Source of the DNA: Tragulus kanchil
Lineage: Eukaryota; Chordata; Mammalia; Artiodactyla; Tragulidae
Assembly: GCA_022376925.1 (NCBI GenBank)
Contig: JAIOJX010000025.1
Span: 189,100,801 to 189,164,800, forward strand
Reading direction: 5' to 3'
Length of the DNA: 64,000 nucleotides
Shown: positions 1 to 11,600 of the stretch, in pieces
Numbering within the stretch: position 1 is the first letter of the stretch
Layout: the number at the start of each line of letters is the position of its first letter
The notes under the pieces: generated by a model
The model's database searches: none
What the model saw: the letters and a program-made list of their open reading frames with translations, nothing else
What the model was told of the DNA's origin: nothing
Program-made: the position numbers and the translations under genes

Positions 1-1090
1 CCGAGGTGCCGTGGAACATGCTCGTGGGGCGCACTCCTTGGAGGGTACCTGTGGGTGCTGAGCTGAGCGTAGGCTGCTGTGCGCTGTCACATCCAGGTGG
101 GGCGGGCTGGTGGGACAGCTCCTCACCCAGATGCCAGCACGGCACAGCCAGCCACCCCAGGGCAGCGTTGAGGTTGGGGCCTGGCTGAGGGTGGTGCACA
201 AGCTGAGTTCCCAGGATCCCAGGCGGCAAGGTTGCAGAGCCCGCCGAGTGACCTCCAGACCACGCCCCTCTCTGGACATGGGCCACTCACAAGCCCTCAA
301 TGTTATTGCCCCAAAGCAGTTTTCTCACCAAGGTATGAATAAAAATGAATAACTGAGAGACTCTAAGCAAAATGAATTTTGGCATGTAAGTATGAACTCT
401 TTATATCCCTGTGAACTTTTTTTTTTTTTTTTTATAGGAGATGGATCCAGCAGCCTAATGTTAGTTGGTTCATTTTGTGGATAATCTGGTATCTTTGCTT
501 AATTTGCTACTTTTCAACACAGTAACTGAGAGGAAAAAAACTTCACCAAAATGGAAAATAAACATGTAACTTTGGCAAATAGTGCCCATACACCCTTATG
601 TCCCCAATTTGATTTCCCAGGACTTTCTCTTGGTGGTGGGAGAAAGCCTGGGGACTCCTGACACTTTATAACAGTTTTGTCAAAATCTCCTCATTTGGAG
701 GGTCATCTACACACATGTGAGTTTCACCTAGAGAAGTCCAGTCTCTGCCTTTTCATCTACCATTGGCCCTCAGAAGGATGCCCACAGAAATCCTGTTACT
801 TTACAATTGATCAGTATTAGAGTGGAATGTTTTCTACAAAAAATCACTTCCTCTGTCTTTGCATGACTCCGGTCCTGGTCAGCAAACTGCGTGGTCAGTC
901 ACCTGGGCTATGTCGAGGGCGGGAAGGCCAAGCAGGCTGGGAGGAGATGGAGGCTGCTCCGGCCCTGCCTGGGGCCTCTGGGGCAGCCCTTCTCCTGACA
1001 CCCATGCCCGGCTTCAACCTGTGTGTGCACCTAGCATGCACTCACATGATTCCAACACCACCAGCCTGTGTCCTTTCTTCCGCTTTACTC

Positions 1091-1345
1091 TTTTTTTGGC
1101 CACTACTATTGATCTTTCATTTATTTATCTTTGTTCTTTGGCCTGTGTGGGCCTCCCATCACAGTGGCCTCCCTTGCTGCAGAGTGCCGGCTCTGGGCGC
1201 ATGCGCTCCAGAGCTCCGGCTCGGTAGTTGGGCACATCGGTCCGGCTGCTCCGTGGCACGTGGGATCTTCCCAGGCCAGGGATCGTACCGGCGCCCCTTG
1301 CACTGCAAGGCGGTGTCCTTACCCACTGGACCACCAGGGAAGCCC
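1091..1345 (-). mobile_element. tRNA-derived SINE with target-site duplication
   Basis: A full minus-strand element. On the plus strand it runs from a T-rich tail through TTGGCCACT to the head GGACCACCAGGGAAGCCC. The target-site duplication GCTTTACTCT is at 1082-1091 and 1349-1358. The second copy at 2181-2435 results from duplication 1, not from a separate insertion. It contains the palindrome GCGCATGCGC at 1197-1206. Confidence 0.9.
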
Positions 1346-2180
1346 TCAGCTTTACTCTTGATACAACTTTCTCCTAAAACATGTGTGAGACGGTGCAGTG
1401 CTTCCTAGGATCTTTCAAGAACTGCCTTTTCTGAAAAGTAAAACCTCATGGACATGGCCCTGCTTGACCTTTCAGTCTTCTCTGTGGGCCCAGGGGGCTC
1501 TTGTCTGGGGCCTTGAGAATAAGTAGGTGTGGCAACCACGGTTGGCGTGCACCATAGACATGTCAGGTGGGTGTGCAGTGGGGAGGCAAACCAACTGGTG
1601 TCATTGAGCACAGAAAATGAAAAGGAGCACCAGGATGCGGGCCAGGACCATCTCAGGGTAAAGTGAGACTGTTAGTTCAATGAAAAACACTCAGTATTTG
1701 CTGTTAATCATACAAGTTTTGAGTAAATTTTGTGAGACTGGGGACTCCTGACACTTTATAACAGTTTTGTCAAAATCTCCTCATTTGGAGGGTCATCTAC
1801 ACACATGTGAGTTTCACCTAGAGAAGTCCAGTCTCTGCCTTTTCATCTACCATTGGCCCTCAGAAGGATGCCCACAGAAATCCTGTTACTTTACAATTGA
1901 TCAGTATTAGAGTGGAATGTTTTCTACAAAAAATCACTTCCTCTGTCTTTGCATGACTCCGGTCCTGGTCAGCAAACTGCGTGGTCAGTCACCTGGGCTA
2001 TGTCGAGGGCGGGAAGGCCAAGCAGGCTGGGAGGAGATGGAGGCTGCTCCGGCCCTGCCTGGGGCCTCTGGGGCAGCCCTTCTCCTGACACCCATGCCCG
2101 GCTTCAACCTGTGTGTGCACCTAGCATGCACTCACATGATTCCAACACCACCAGCCTGTGTCCTTTCTTCCGCTTTACTC

Positions 2181-2435
2181 TTTTTTTGGCCACTACTATT
2201 GATCTTTCATTTATTTATCTTTGTTCTTTGGCCTGTGTGGGCCTCCCATCACAGTGGCCTCCCTTGCTGCAGAGTGCCGGCTCTGGGCGCATGCGCTCCA
2301 GAGCTCCGGCTCGGTAGTTGGGCACATCGGTCCGGCTGCTCCGTGGCACGTGGGATCTTCCCAGGCCAGGGATCGTACCGGCGCCCCTTGCACTGCAAGG
2401 CGGTGTCCTTACCCACTGGACCACCAGGGAAGCCC
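2181..2435 (-). mobile_element. Duplicate of the SINE at 1091-1345
   Basis: Same element at offset 1090, with identical flanks. It is part of tandem duplication 1 copy B. Confidence 0.9.
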
Positions 2436-3614
2436 TCAGCTTTACTCTTGATACAACTTTCTCCTAAAACATGTGTGAGACGGTGCAGTGCTTCCTAGGA
2501 TCTTTCAAGAACTGCCTTTTCTGAAAAGTAAAACCTCATGGACATGGCCCTGCTTGACCTTTCAGTCTTCTCTGTGGGCCCAGGGGGCTCTTGTCTGGGG
2601 CCTTGAGAATAAGTAGGTGTGGCAACCACGGTTGGCGTGCACCATAGACATGTCAGGTGGGTGTGCAGTGGGGAGGCAAACCAACTGGTGTCATTGAGCA
2701 CAGAAAATGAAAAGGAGCACCAGGATGCGGGCCAGGACCATCTCAGGGTAAAGTGAGACTGTTAGTTCAATGAAAAAAACACTCAGTATTTGCTGTTAAT
2801 CATACAAGTTGAGTTTTTCCATGTTAAGTAAAGTTTTGGAAAACTTGCATTTGTCACTGTGAGCTTCCAATATTTAAAAACTTTTCTGATGAGACTGTTG
2901 GTGATGTAACAAGTGAATTTAGATGAATGAACTGTGTCAACATTTTGAAGATCTATGTAGCTTAGAGATTTGCTATTTTCGAGATGATAATTGAGACCTT
3001 ACAGAATCTTACTTGGGTAAAAGATACAGACAGAACAACAGATTTTAATGAAGCAGGAGAGTTTACTGATACAGTTTCAGATTCCACAATGCAAATCATC
3101 ATTTCTTTTATAAAATAACTTTTATTTTGTAAAATTTAAATGTCACAGAAGTTACAAAAATACTGTAGGAAGTCCCACATATACTTTACCAGCTCACCCC
3201 AATGAGAGTGCCCACCACGGCCACAGCCCTTGTCAAACCTAGTGATGGACACAGGGGCCAGTCTGTTGACTCAGGTGAGACCTAGCAGGTCACCACGTTT
3301 TACATGCACTTGCTTCTTCTTACTCCAACTTTTAAGAAACTATCATCTGTCCAATTTTAGAGCAGTATCAAGAAAGAAAATGATTCACAATGATCAGAAA
3401 AGGCTATTAAAGAACTCCTCCCTTTTCCAACCACATCTCTGTGAGTGCTTCAACCACACACAGACCACGACAGACAGATGCAGAATCCTGCTGTCCTAAA
3501 TTAAGCCCGACATTACTTTACAAAAATGTAAAACGATGCCACTCTCCTTGGTAAATATTTATGTTTGGGAAAATACAGTTATTTTTCTTTAAAATGGTAT
3601 ATTAACACACAATA

Positions 3615-3782
3615 GGGGCTTCCCTGGTGGCTCAGAAGGTAAAGAATTTGCCTGCAGTGTGGGAGACCCAGGTCCGATCCCTGGGTTGGGAAGGTGCCCT
3701 GGCGAAGGGAATGGCAGTATTCTTGTCTGGAGAATTCCATGAACAGAGAAGCCTGGCACGCTACAGTACATGGGGTCACAAA
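3615..3782 (+). mobile_element. Bov-tA-type SINE
   Basis: Starts GGGGCTTCCCTGGTGGCTCA, carries a tRNA-like box B region (GGTCCGATCCC) and ends in the ruminant Bov-tA body (TCTTGTCTGGAGAATTCCAT, then TACATGGGGTCACA). This family is restricted to ruminants. A copy at 4698-4865 is due to duplication 2. Confidence 0.9.
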
Positions 3783-4697
3783 ATTGAAAATTAATTTTTT
3801 TCTTTAACTCTGAATGATTGCCATCTCAGGGTAAAGTGAGACTGTTAGTTCAATGAAAAAAACACTCAGTATTTGCTGTTAATCATACAAGTTGAGTTTT
3901 TCCATGTTAAGTAAAGTTTTGGAAAACTTGCATTTGTCACTGTGAGCTTCCAATATTTAAAACTTTTCTGATGAGACTGTTGGTGATGTAACAAGTGAAT
4001 TTAGATGAATGAACTGTGTCAACATTTTGAAGATCTATGTAGCTTAGAGATTTGCTATTTTCGAGATGATAATTGAGACCTTACAGAATCTTACTTGGGT
4101 AAAAGATACAGACAGAACAACAGATTTTAATGAAGCAGGAGAGTTTACTGATACAGTTTCAGATTCCACAATGCAAATCATCATTTCTTTTATAAAATAA
4201 CTTTTATTTTGTAAAATTTAAATGTCACAGAAGTTACAAAAATACTGTAGGAAGTCCCACATATACTTTACCAGCTCACCCCAATGAGAGTGCCCACCAC
4301 GGCCACAGCCCTTGTCAAACCTAGTGATGGACACAGGGGCCAGTCTGTTGACTCAGGTGAGACCTAGCAGGTCACCACGTTTTACATGCACTTGCTTCTT
4401 CTTACTCCAACTTTTAAGAAACTATCATCTGTCCAATTTTAGAGCAGTATCAAGAAAGAAAATGATTCACAATGATCAGAAAAGGCTATTAAAGAACTCC
4501 TCCCTTTTCCAACCACACATCTCTGTGAGTGCTTCAACCACACACAGACCACGACAGACAGATGCAGAATCCTGCTGTCCTAAATTAAGCCCGACATTAC
4601 TTTACAAAAATGTAAAACGATGCCACTCTCCTTGGTAAATATTTATGTTTGGGAAAATACAGTTATTTTTCTTTAAAATGGTATATTAACACACAAT

Positions 4698-4865
4698 AGG
4701 GGCTTCCCTGGTGGCTCAGAAGGTAAAGAATTTGCCTGCAGTGTGGGAGACCCAGGTCCGATCCCTGGGTTGGGAAGGTGCCCTGGCGAAGGGAATGGCA
4801 GTATTCTTGTCTGGAGAATTCCATGAACAGAGAAGCCTGGCACGCTACAGTACATGGGGTCACAA
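4698..4865 (+). mobile_element. Duplicate of the Bov-tA SINE at 3615-3782
   Basis: Same element in copy B of tandem duplication 2. Its right edge abuts the duplication end. Confidence 0.9.
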
Positions 4866-4908
4866 TTGATTTATATCTTTACTCTGAATGAATATGCACA
4901 TTAAATGT

Positions 4909-4914
4909 TTTAAT
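4909..4914 (-). terminator. Candidate polyadenylation signal of PIGG (ATTAAA)
   Basis: On the minus strand ATTAAA lies about 520 nt after the stop codon, in AT-rich sequence, and I saw no AATAAA between it and the stop. It sits at the right edge of the second tandem duplication. This is an inference without transcript evidence. Confidence 0.3.
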
Positions 4915-5430
4915 TTTCATTTTAAATTTCATAAATGCTAACGGATATAGCCCACATATGCCCAAGCTTCTAGGACCCCCAGTGGTTGGGCTCCTAAATC
5001 GTAAAGGTCCTGAGGTCTGCAAGGCGACCCTGGCAGGTAAGCGTCGTCCCACAGAGCCCCCGGGCCCTCTGAGCTCACACACACAAACAAACCTGGAAAC
5101 TCTGTATTCTTCAATTTAAATGCATATATTTGGGTCACTTATCCAAAGAACATTAGAAGTTCAGAAGTTTCTGGAGTGACTGTCAACAGGAAAATACAAT
5201 GCATATTCAAACTAAGCATTTTAAAAGGAGCTTTTAAAACTACTTATATTCAATCTCAATTCAAGTACAGTAGTCAAAGAAACTGAAACTATTCATCGAC
5301 CTTATAGAATTCAGATTTTTTTTAAAGAAAAATCTTGTGTTTAACCAGATGTCTTTCATGATGCAAACCCATGAAGTAAACAATAGAGTTTAAAAATATA
5401 TTACTTTTCCAGTGTCCTGATAGCTTAAGC

Positions 5431-5644
5431 CTAAGACTTTGTGTTGGTTTGATCCATGGCTGTGAAGAACACACAGACAGCAGCTGTGATGAGCAGACGC
5501 ATTCCCTCGTAGAGCAGTTTTGGAGAAAAGACACTCCATATAAATAAGTGGTAACGCAGGGATGTCACCACAATGACATACGCAGAGACCGGAGCAGAGC
5601 CAATCAGTGCATAGCAGAAGCAAGCATGACTCAGTGCCGAGCGG
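5431..5644 (-). CDS. PIGG: PIGG coding exon 13 with stop codon
   Basis: Final coding exon, 214 nt, ending TAG at 5431-5433. Acceptor TTATTGGCAG. It encodes [31 protein letters not shown] and the C-terminal span with [13 protein letters not shown]. Confidence 0.95.
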
Positions 5645-8600
5645 CTGCCAATAAAAAGGGAAACGTGCATCATAACACGCCATCCTGGATCCTGTAGGTC
5701 ACGACACACACGTAACCGACCGTGAGCCCTGGAGAGAGTCCTCATGCCCAGCCCTGAGTCCCACGTGGGATCCCATCCCTCAGGCAGGGCTTCCAAGAGA
5801 GCGGGGCCTGAGGTGTCCCCTCCTCCGCTCCTGGGGTCACAGGCCCAACACCCAGCACGGGAAACCCGTGCGAACCAGGCTCGGCGGACAACGAGCCTCG
5901 GCACGGGCTCCGCTGCCCTCCTGGGACCTCAGGGTGTCCGTGCTCAGAGGGAGCCTACTGACCCCGTGGTCCTCTCAACCAGACGGTGAGGAAGGAGAAC
6001 TCAGGACACTGACTGGCTTGTATTTCAGTCTCACACATGGGGAACACGATCTTTTCGGACAATTGAGGGGTGCTCCTTTCACAGTGACAGCCAGTGCGGT
6101 GATAACTCCTATAATCTCAGCGAAAGGTCATCTGTCACTGTGGGCCTGAATGCAGGCCCAGCGGCTTGGACCAGCTCGGATGTCCCCCCCATTAAGCTCC
6201 AGAACAGATGCCAGCCCTGCAGCAGGACAGGCCTAGGTTTTGAGCCATTAAAATACACTTTCAGAACTTCCTTGGGGGTCCAGTGGTCGAGAACAGGTCT
6301 TCCAACGCAGGGGATGGGCGTCAGATCCCTGGTCGGGGAACTGAAACCCCACACGCTGTGGGACACGGAGGCCCTCGCGCTTCAGTGGAAAGCCTGTGCG
6401 CCAACGACCGCAGACCCCGCGCACCCGCTGCGAGCAGCCTCGACGCCGCAGCAGCGTCTACGCACCACAGCCAAGACCAGACACAGCCCAAAAGAAAGAA
6501 GTAAAAAATTAAAACCAAAAAAGATACATTTTCTTCTCCTACCACTTCAGTCTGGTCATAGTTTCCTGACTTCACTGAAGAAATAAAGCCAGAGACAATG
6601 AGTGAAACTTGACTGAAAATGAAGGCGTCAAAATGACTGAAAACTTTTTCTAAAATACGAGAAATATTCTTTAAACGGGGAAAACATCATACAACGTTGC
6701 CCAACTGATTAACATGCTTTCAACTCACTTAAAAAAACATGTTTGCATCTGTCTTTTTTTTTCCTCCCCAATAGAAGTGTCATAGATGTAAAGTGTCAGG
6801 AAAATCAAGTCGTGATTTTAGTCCCAGGGAAGCTGCTCTTCACAGAAGACGGGGCTCTCACTGCCTGGCCTTCAGCTGCCCCAGTCCACCTGCTGGCCTG
6901 GCCTGGGGTCCACAGACGTGGCCCATGCACAGAGCTGTGCACCAGAGCAGGTAGCCTTCCAGGGCAGAGGTGAGCACACCTCAGCTGCTCGCAGCTCTGA
7001 CGTGTGAAGACACCTGCCAGCTTCCTGATCCAGCAAAACTCACCCCAGGGTTGTCTAGGAGCCCACAGCTCAGTGGCGGTGTTGCAGATAGTGAGGGCTC
7101 ACACAGAAGGGAAGGGCATTCCAGGCCACACACTGACACCACGTCCCTTCTCTGCTGCCAGCAGGTGCTTGGCTCACGGGCACGGACAACCAGACCCGCA
7201 GTGGCTGTGAGTCAGGGGGAGTCTGTCCACAGACTTCCCAAAAGCCACCTGCAGGCACTTCCCCTGTCCCCAGGAAGCCCATGGCCTCAGAGAAGAAGTT
7301 CTCTTCTTGGCAGGAGACGCCCTTCACTTTCTTGCTCTGAAATCTGACTTGAGTCTCAACAGCCTCACACGATGCTCACCTTCACCCTGAACATCCCTGT
7401 GGACATGAGTGTGGGGCAGAGGGCAAGGCTCCCTGAGGCCTGTGTCTCAGGAGCTGGTCTGGGGTGAACCTGTGGGACTGAGAACCTGCGAAGGAGGCTG
7501 AGGGAGTGGGAGGAGGTCCAGACGCTGGGTCGCCACTCACCACAGTGAGGCCTGTGTTGTGAACTGGGGTGGGGAAGTGGGGCCTCAAGGAGGGCGGAGA
7601 CAGCACACTCATCCCCCCTAGGCTGGAGGTGTCCTCCGGGGGCCTTCCTGACCAGTGCAACTCCCCAGTGTGCGGAGGGGAGCATGCTAGGAGTTCAGAG
7701 GTGCTGAGGGAGCCCTGACGGACAGACACTGCACCCCTCACAGCCCTAGCCCCTCACCTGGATCCACGATCCACGGCAGCAACAGCGCCCTGCGTCGCAG
7801 AGCGGGAGCCAGGGCCCGTGAGGGAGACCCAGCAGCAGGCTGCCAGCACCACTCGGGCAGCACCTGTTGAGCAGCCTGGGCACCCAGGTGAGCCTGGGTA
7901 GACAGAAGCCAGAAGCCCTTCCTCATGAAGCCCCTTTCTGAGGGGAGTGTAGTAGAAACAGGAAGGAAGCGCTGAATGTGAGGTGGTGGGAATGCCGCAG
8001 ACTAAAGAGGCAGGGGAAGGATGGACTGATGGACGTGCTGGGCAGGACAGACTGGTGGGCTGTCCCGTCAGTCTGACAGGAAGAAGTCTTTGGGGCTGGT
8101 AACCACTGACCTCCATGGGGGCAGGAGAGGGCGACAGAGCCACACCCCCACGGGTAGCCCATCGGGACAGCCCAGGTTCTCCTCTCCAGCAGGGATCCTC
8201 GAGGTGAGAACTAGCTCTTGTGAGAAGAAAAGAACTGCTTTCTTGTTCCCAGGGATAGGCCCCTCCCTGGGCCCAATCAGGTCATCAGCAAGTAGATAAA
8301 ATGAGAAGGGACTTTCTTTCCTGTCCATCTGGTGTGTACCCTGGTATGAGCCAGAAGAAGCCAGCAGGGGTGTCCGAGCTGCCCCTTCACGATCTGCCCT
8401 GCACCCCACACACTGGCCGTGCACTGTGAACTGTTCGTGCTTATTTAAGGAAAAGAAAACTGGTAGAAAAGACCTCTGAGTTCTTAAGGTTCAAGAACCC
8501 TGTCTCTAGAGCAGGAAGTAACCTGCCATCAAATTTAAGATGGAGTCTCACCTGCTGGCTTCAGAGGTCAGGAAGTTCACCAGGTGGCTGGCCCACAGCA

Positions 8601-11600
8601 CAGGCCCTGAGTATGTCGCAAACGCAGTCAGGAACATGGCTGGGATCTCCATGTAGGTGTCCAGGCCCACAAAGCCTGCTGAGATGTCCACAGTGGCAAT
8701 GCTGTTGGAGTTTCCCTGGACAAGAGCAGAGAGAGTGCTCGCAAGGCTTGTCTTGTACCACAGCCACTAGTGACCACGAGAGCGAGTCATGGCAACGTGG
8801 ACACACGGGAGCTCAGTGACCTTTCACTCCTGGCTCTGGAGCTGACCCTGGATGCTGTCCCTCCACCTGCCCGCCTCACTCACAGGCATGGAGAGCAAGT
8901 GAAGCCTTTTACCTTCAAGAAACTATACACATGTAAATCAGCTGAGAAGTACAGAAACCCCCAAACTTCTCCAATCTATTAACTTCGGATAGACATGGCG
9001 ACCTCCCTCCTTGGGGACCCTGTCTGAAGGCGGCATGTGGCCCTGAGGGAGGGAAGGCAGTGTTGCGGCATGGCTCGTTGGAGCAGCAGGACGCTGCTGT
9101 CAAGGGGTGGAGGGAGGGTCAGGCCCAAGATCCTGGCCGGCGATGGACAGGTTGCCCCACCACAGAGGGTGAGCTTTTGAATCCAAGGGAGGGTTTCCCA
9201 ACGTTTGGCGCCCACCATCTTTCAGTCTTCACTGACACTGGTGGCCTTTTCTGAGAAACTGGCGATGCTTACAAGCCTAACAGCACAAATGTCTGTCCCA
9301 GCCCAGTGAAAGCCCCTCCCAGGAACTCTACCCAACAGGCTGGGACACGGGGCCAGCTGAGTGAAGCCTAGCCCCTTCTCTCCTGGCTGTGTGCCACTCC
9401 AGGCCATCACTGGGTGGTGGTGCCGACCCCCGGGCGTCTCAGGCCATGTGCTCACTCCCCGTGTGTGCACCGTCCACCACTAGCCCATCTCCTGACGACA
9501 ACCTCCTTTGTGCAGCTTCCCTGTGACCCACTCTGCTCACGTTCACCCGGACTCTCCCCCGGCTGCATGAGTCCTTCCCCAGAGACTAAGGAGACCCCAG
9601 AGCTGCTGAGAGGAGAAGGGAAGAACAAGAGTCTCAAACGCTTGGGCAGGCTCAGGCGAGGTGGGAAAAAGCGAGGGCAGGCAGGCTGAGGATGGAAAGG
9701 TGATCTGACCCAGGCAGGCTGTTGGAGGTCCGTCAGAGAGGGTCGACCTAAGACATGGCCCACGGCCTCTTGGGCTTTCCTTGCATTCCAAGTCACTAGA
9801 TCCTCGACAGTCCCGATGCTGCGTGTGGGGGGGAGGGAGGGGTGGTCTAGAGACAGTGAGAGGCTGAGGGGCCCATGGAGGGCTGTGGATGCCAGCTGGG
9901 CACCACACTCCTGGCCCCGTACCATGAGGAGCTGGTGAACTGAGGGCTGGGAAAAGGGCCAGCGCGTCTGTGAGCCTCCTGTCAGGAAACCTGACGGTGA
10001 GAAGAGGGAGACAGCCTGAGGGAAGGGCTGTGGGAGGAGGGCTCCCGGGCCCCGTGTACCCGAGGGCACAGCACTGCCTGACTGCTCGTTCAACGGACTC
10101 GTTGCTGGGCCTGGAAGGGCTGACCTGTGTCAGTTCTGCTCTTTAGGGACCTCCAGCATGTTCGAAGGTGCCCACTGCAAGGCCATCTGTGGCTGCTGGA
10201 CACATGCTCTGGCTGCCTGCAGGCAACACCTGAGACGTGCCAGCATCACATACAGTCATGGAAGGCTCATGTTCTTGCCATGGGATGAGGCCACATGTGG
10301 CAGAGAAGCAAAATGAACACCAGAGGCTGCTTGGGGGTGTTACCCGTGGTCAGCCTTCCTGACACTGAGGCCTCAGCGCTGGGCAGAAGGGAGCCTATGG
10401 GCACACTGCCGATCAGGCAGTTGTGCCACCGGGGGCAAGCGGCGGACTCTGCTGAGACGCACTCCCGGCATGTGGAACAGGTCAAAGGTGGGGCCAGAGG
10501 CGGTGGTGGAACTGGTCCCTCTGAGGCCAGGAGCTGGACACTCTGCCTGCCTGTCCCGTGTGCCGTTTCCAGCCTGAGGTCCACGCTGGAGGTGGCTGGA
10601 CCTGCTCCGATGGGCCCTTCAACACTGGAGGGACGACGCGACCAGCGCGGGGCCCGCGGGGGCCACAGCCAGCAGGAGCCCAGGGGTGCTGACCGCTGGC
10701 AGCTGGGGAGCACCGAGAGCAGCACCCGCCCAAGCAGAGAGAGCCGTGGCAGCTCTTCGCTTCCAGGGCCACCGGCTGGAAGCAGAGCCAGCACAGCAGG
10801 TATATGCTGCCAACAAGCACGTCTGTCTTAAATAACTAATTGTACTTTATCCTATAAATAAACACATGATTTAAGCATAATTCACCATGCCATGCCGACA
10901 GTGCTTTCACTAAACACACGTTATAACTTGCCAGCTTATAACAAAATTTACTCAAAGAAAAACTGAAAGATACACAACATAAAAAAATGCCACGTATCTT
11001 CTACCCATGATAATGACGAAAACCCACCTGAAAATAGAAGAACGCCTGGCCAAACCAGTAATGCATCACGGTGACCGCAGCTGCATCGTGTCTCAGGGGC
11101 CTCCAGATGAACTGGGTCATGATGGTCTGGTCGAGGCTCAACACTAAGACGGGAAGATTGTGGGAGGAGGCTCCCGGGCCCCGTGTACCCGAGGGCACAG
11201 CACTGCCTGACTGCTCGTTCAACGGACTCGTTGCTGGGCCTGGAAGGGCTGACCTGTGTCAGTTCTGCTCTTTAGGGACCTCCAGCATGTTCGAAGGTGC
11301 CCACTGCAAGGCCATCTGTGGCTGCTGGACACATGCTCTGGCTGCCTGCAGGCAACACCTGAGACGTGCCAGCATCACATACAGTCATGGAAGGCTCATG
11401 TTCTTGCCATGGGATGAGGCCACATGTGGCAGAGAAGCAAAATGAACACCAGAGGCTGCTTGGGGGTGTTACCCGTGGTCAGCCTTCCTGACACTGAGGC
11501 CTCAGCGCTGGGCAGAAGGGAGCCTATGGGCACACTGCCGATCAGGCAGTTGTGCCACCGGGGGCAAGCGGCGGACTCTGCTGAGACGCACTCCCGGCAT

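Larger units (their letters stand above)
648..2811. repeat. Direct tandem duplication 1 (unit about 1090 bp)
   Basis: Copy A is about 648-1720 and copy B 1738-2811, offset 1090. They are nearly identical, with a 2-bp A-run difference near 1681/2771 and a scrambled 20 bp at the end of copy A (1717-1737). The unit contains a complete minus-strand SINE. Confidence 0.95.
2738..4903. repeat. Direct tandem duplication 2 (unit about 1083 bp), overlapping duplication 1
   Basis: Copy A is about 2738-3820 and copy B 3821-4903. The first 70 or so bases of the unit are also the end of the previous duplication, so they occur three times (near 1648, 2738 and 3821). Indels lie at the end of A (after 3778) and in early B. 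The unit contains a Bov-tA SINE. Confidence 0.95.
1..5430. other. Downstream (3') flank of PIGG
   Basis: Contains two overlapping tandem duplications with a SINE and a Bov-tA, and probably the PIGG 3' UTR (about 4900-5430). Positions 1-410 are GC-rich, with a poly(T) run at about 417-434. I see no exon of a neighbouring gene. Confidence 0.6.

Noticed and set aside
827..1408. 193-codon open frame (and its copy at 1917-2498)
   Set aside because: It runs through a minus-strand SINE, is present twice only because of duplication 1, and has no family resemblance.
9452..10093. 213-codon minus-strand open frame in intron 11
   Set aside because: Low-complexity GC-rich translation, no recognisable domain, no splice context.
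10295..10831. 178-codon open frame duplicated at 11424-11960, with a long antisense frame
   Set aside because: Long frames on both strands of the same GC-rich intron sequence are a composition effect; the duplication explains the repeat.
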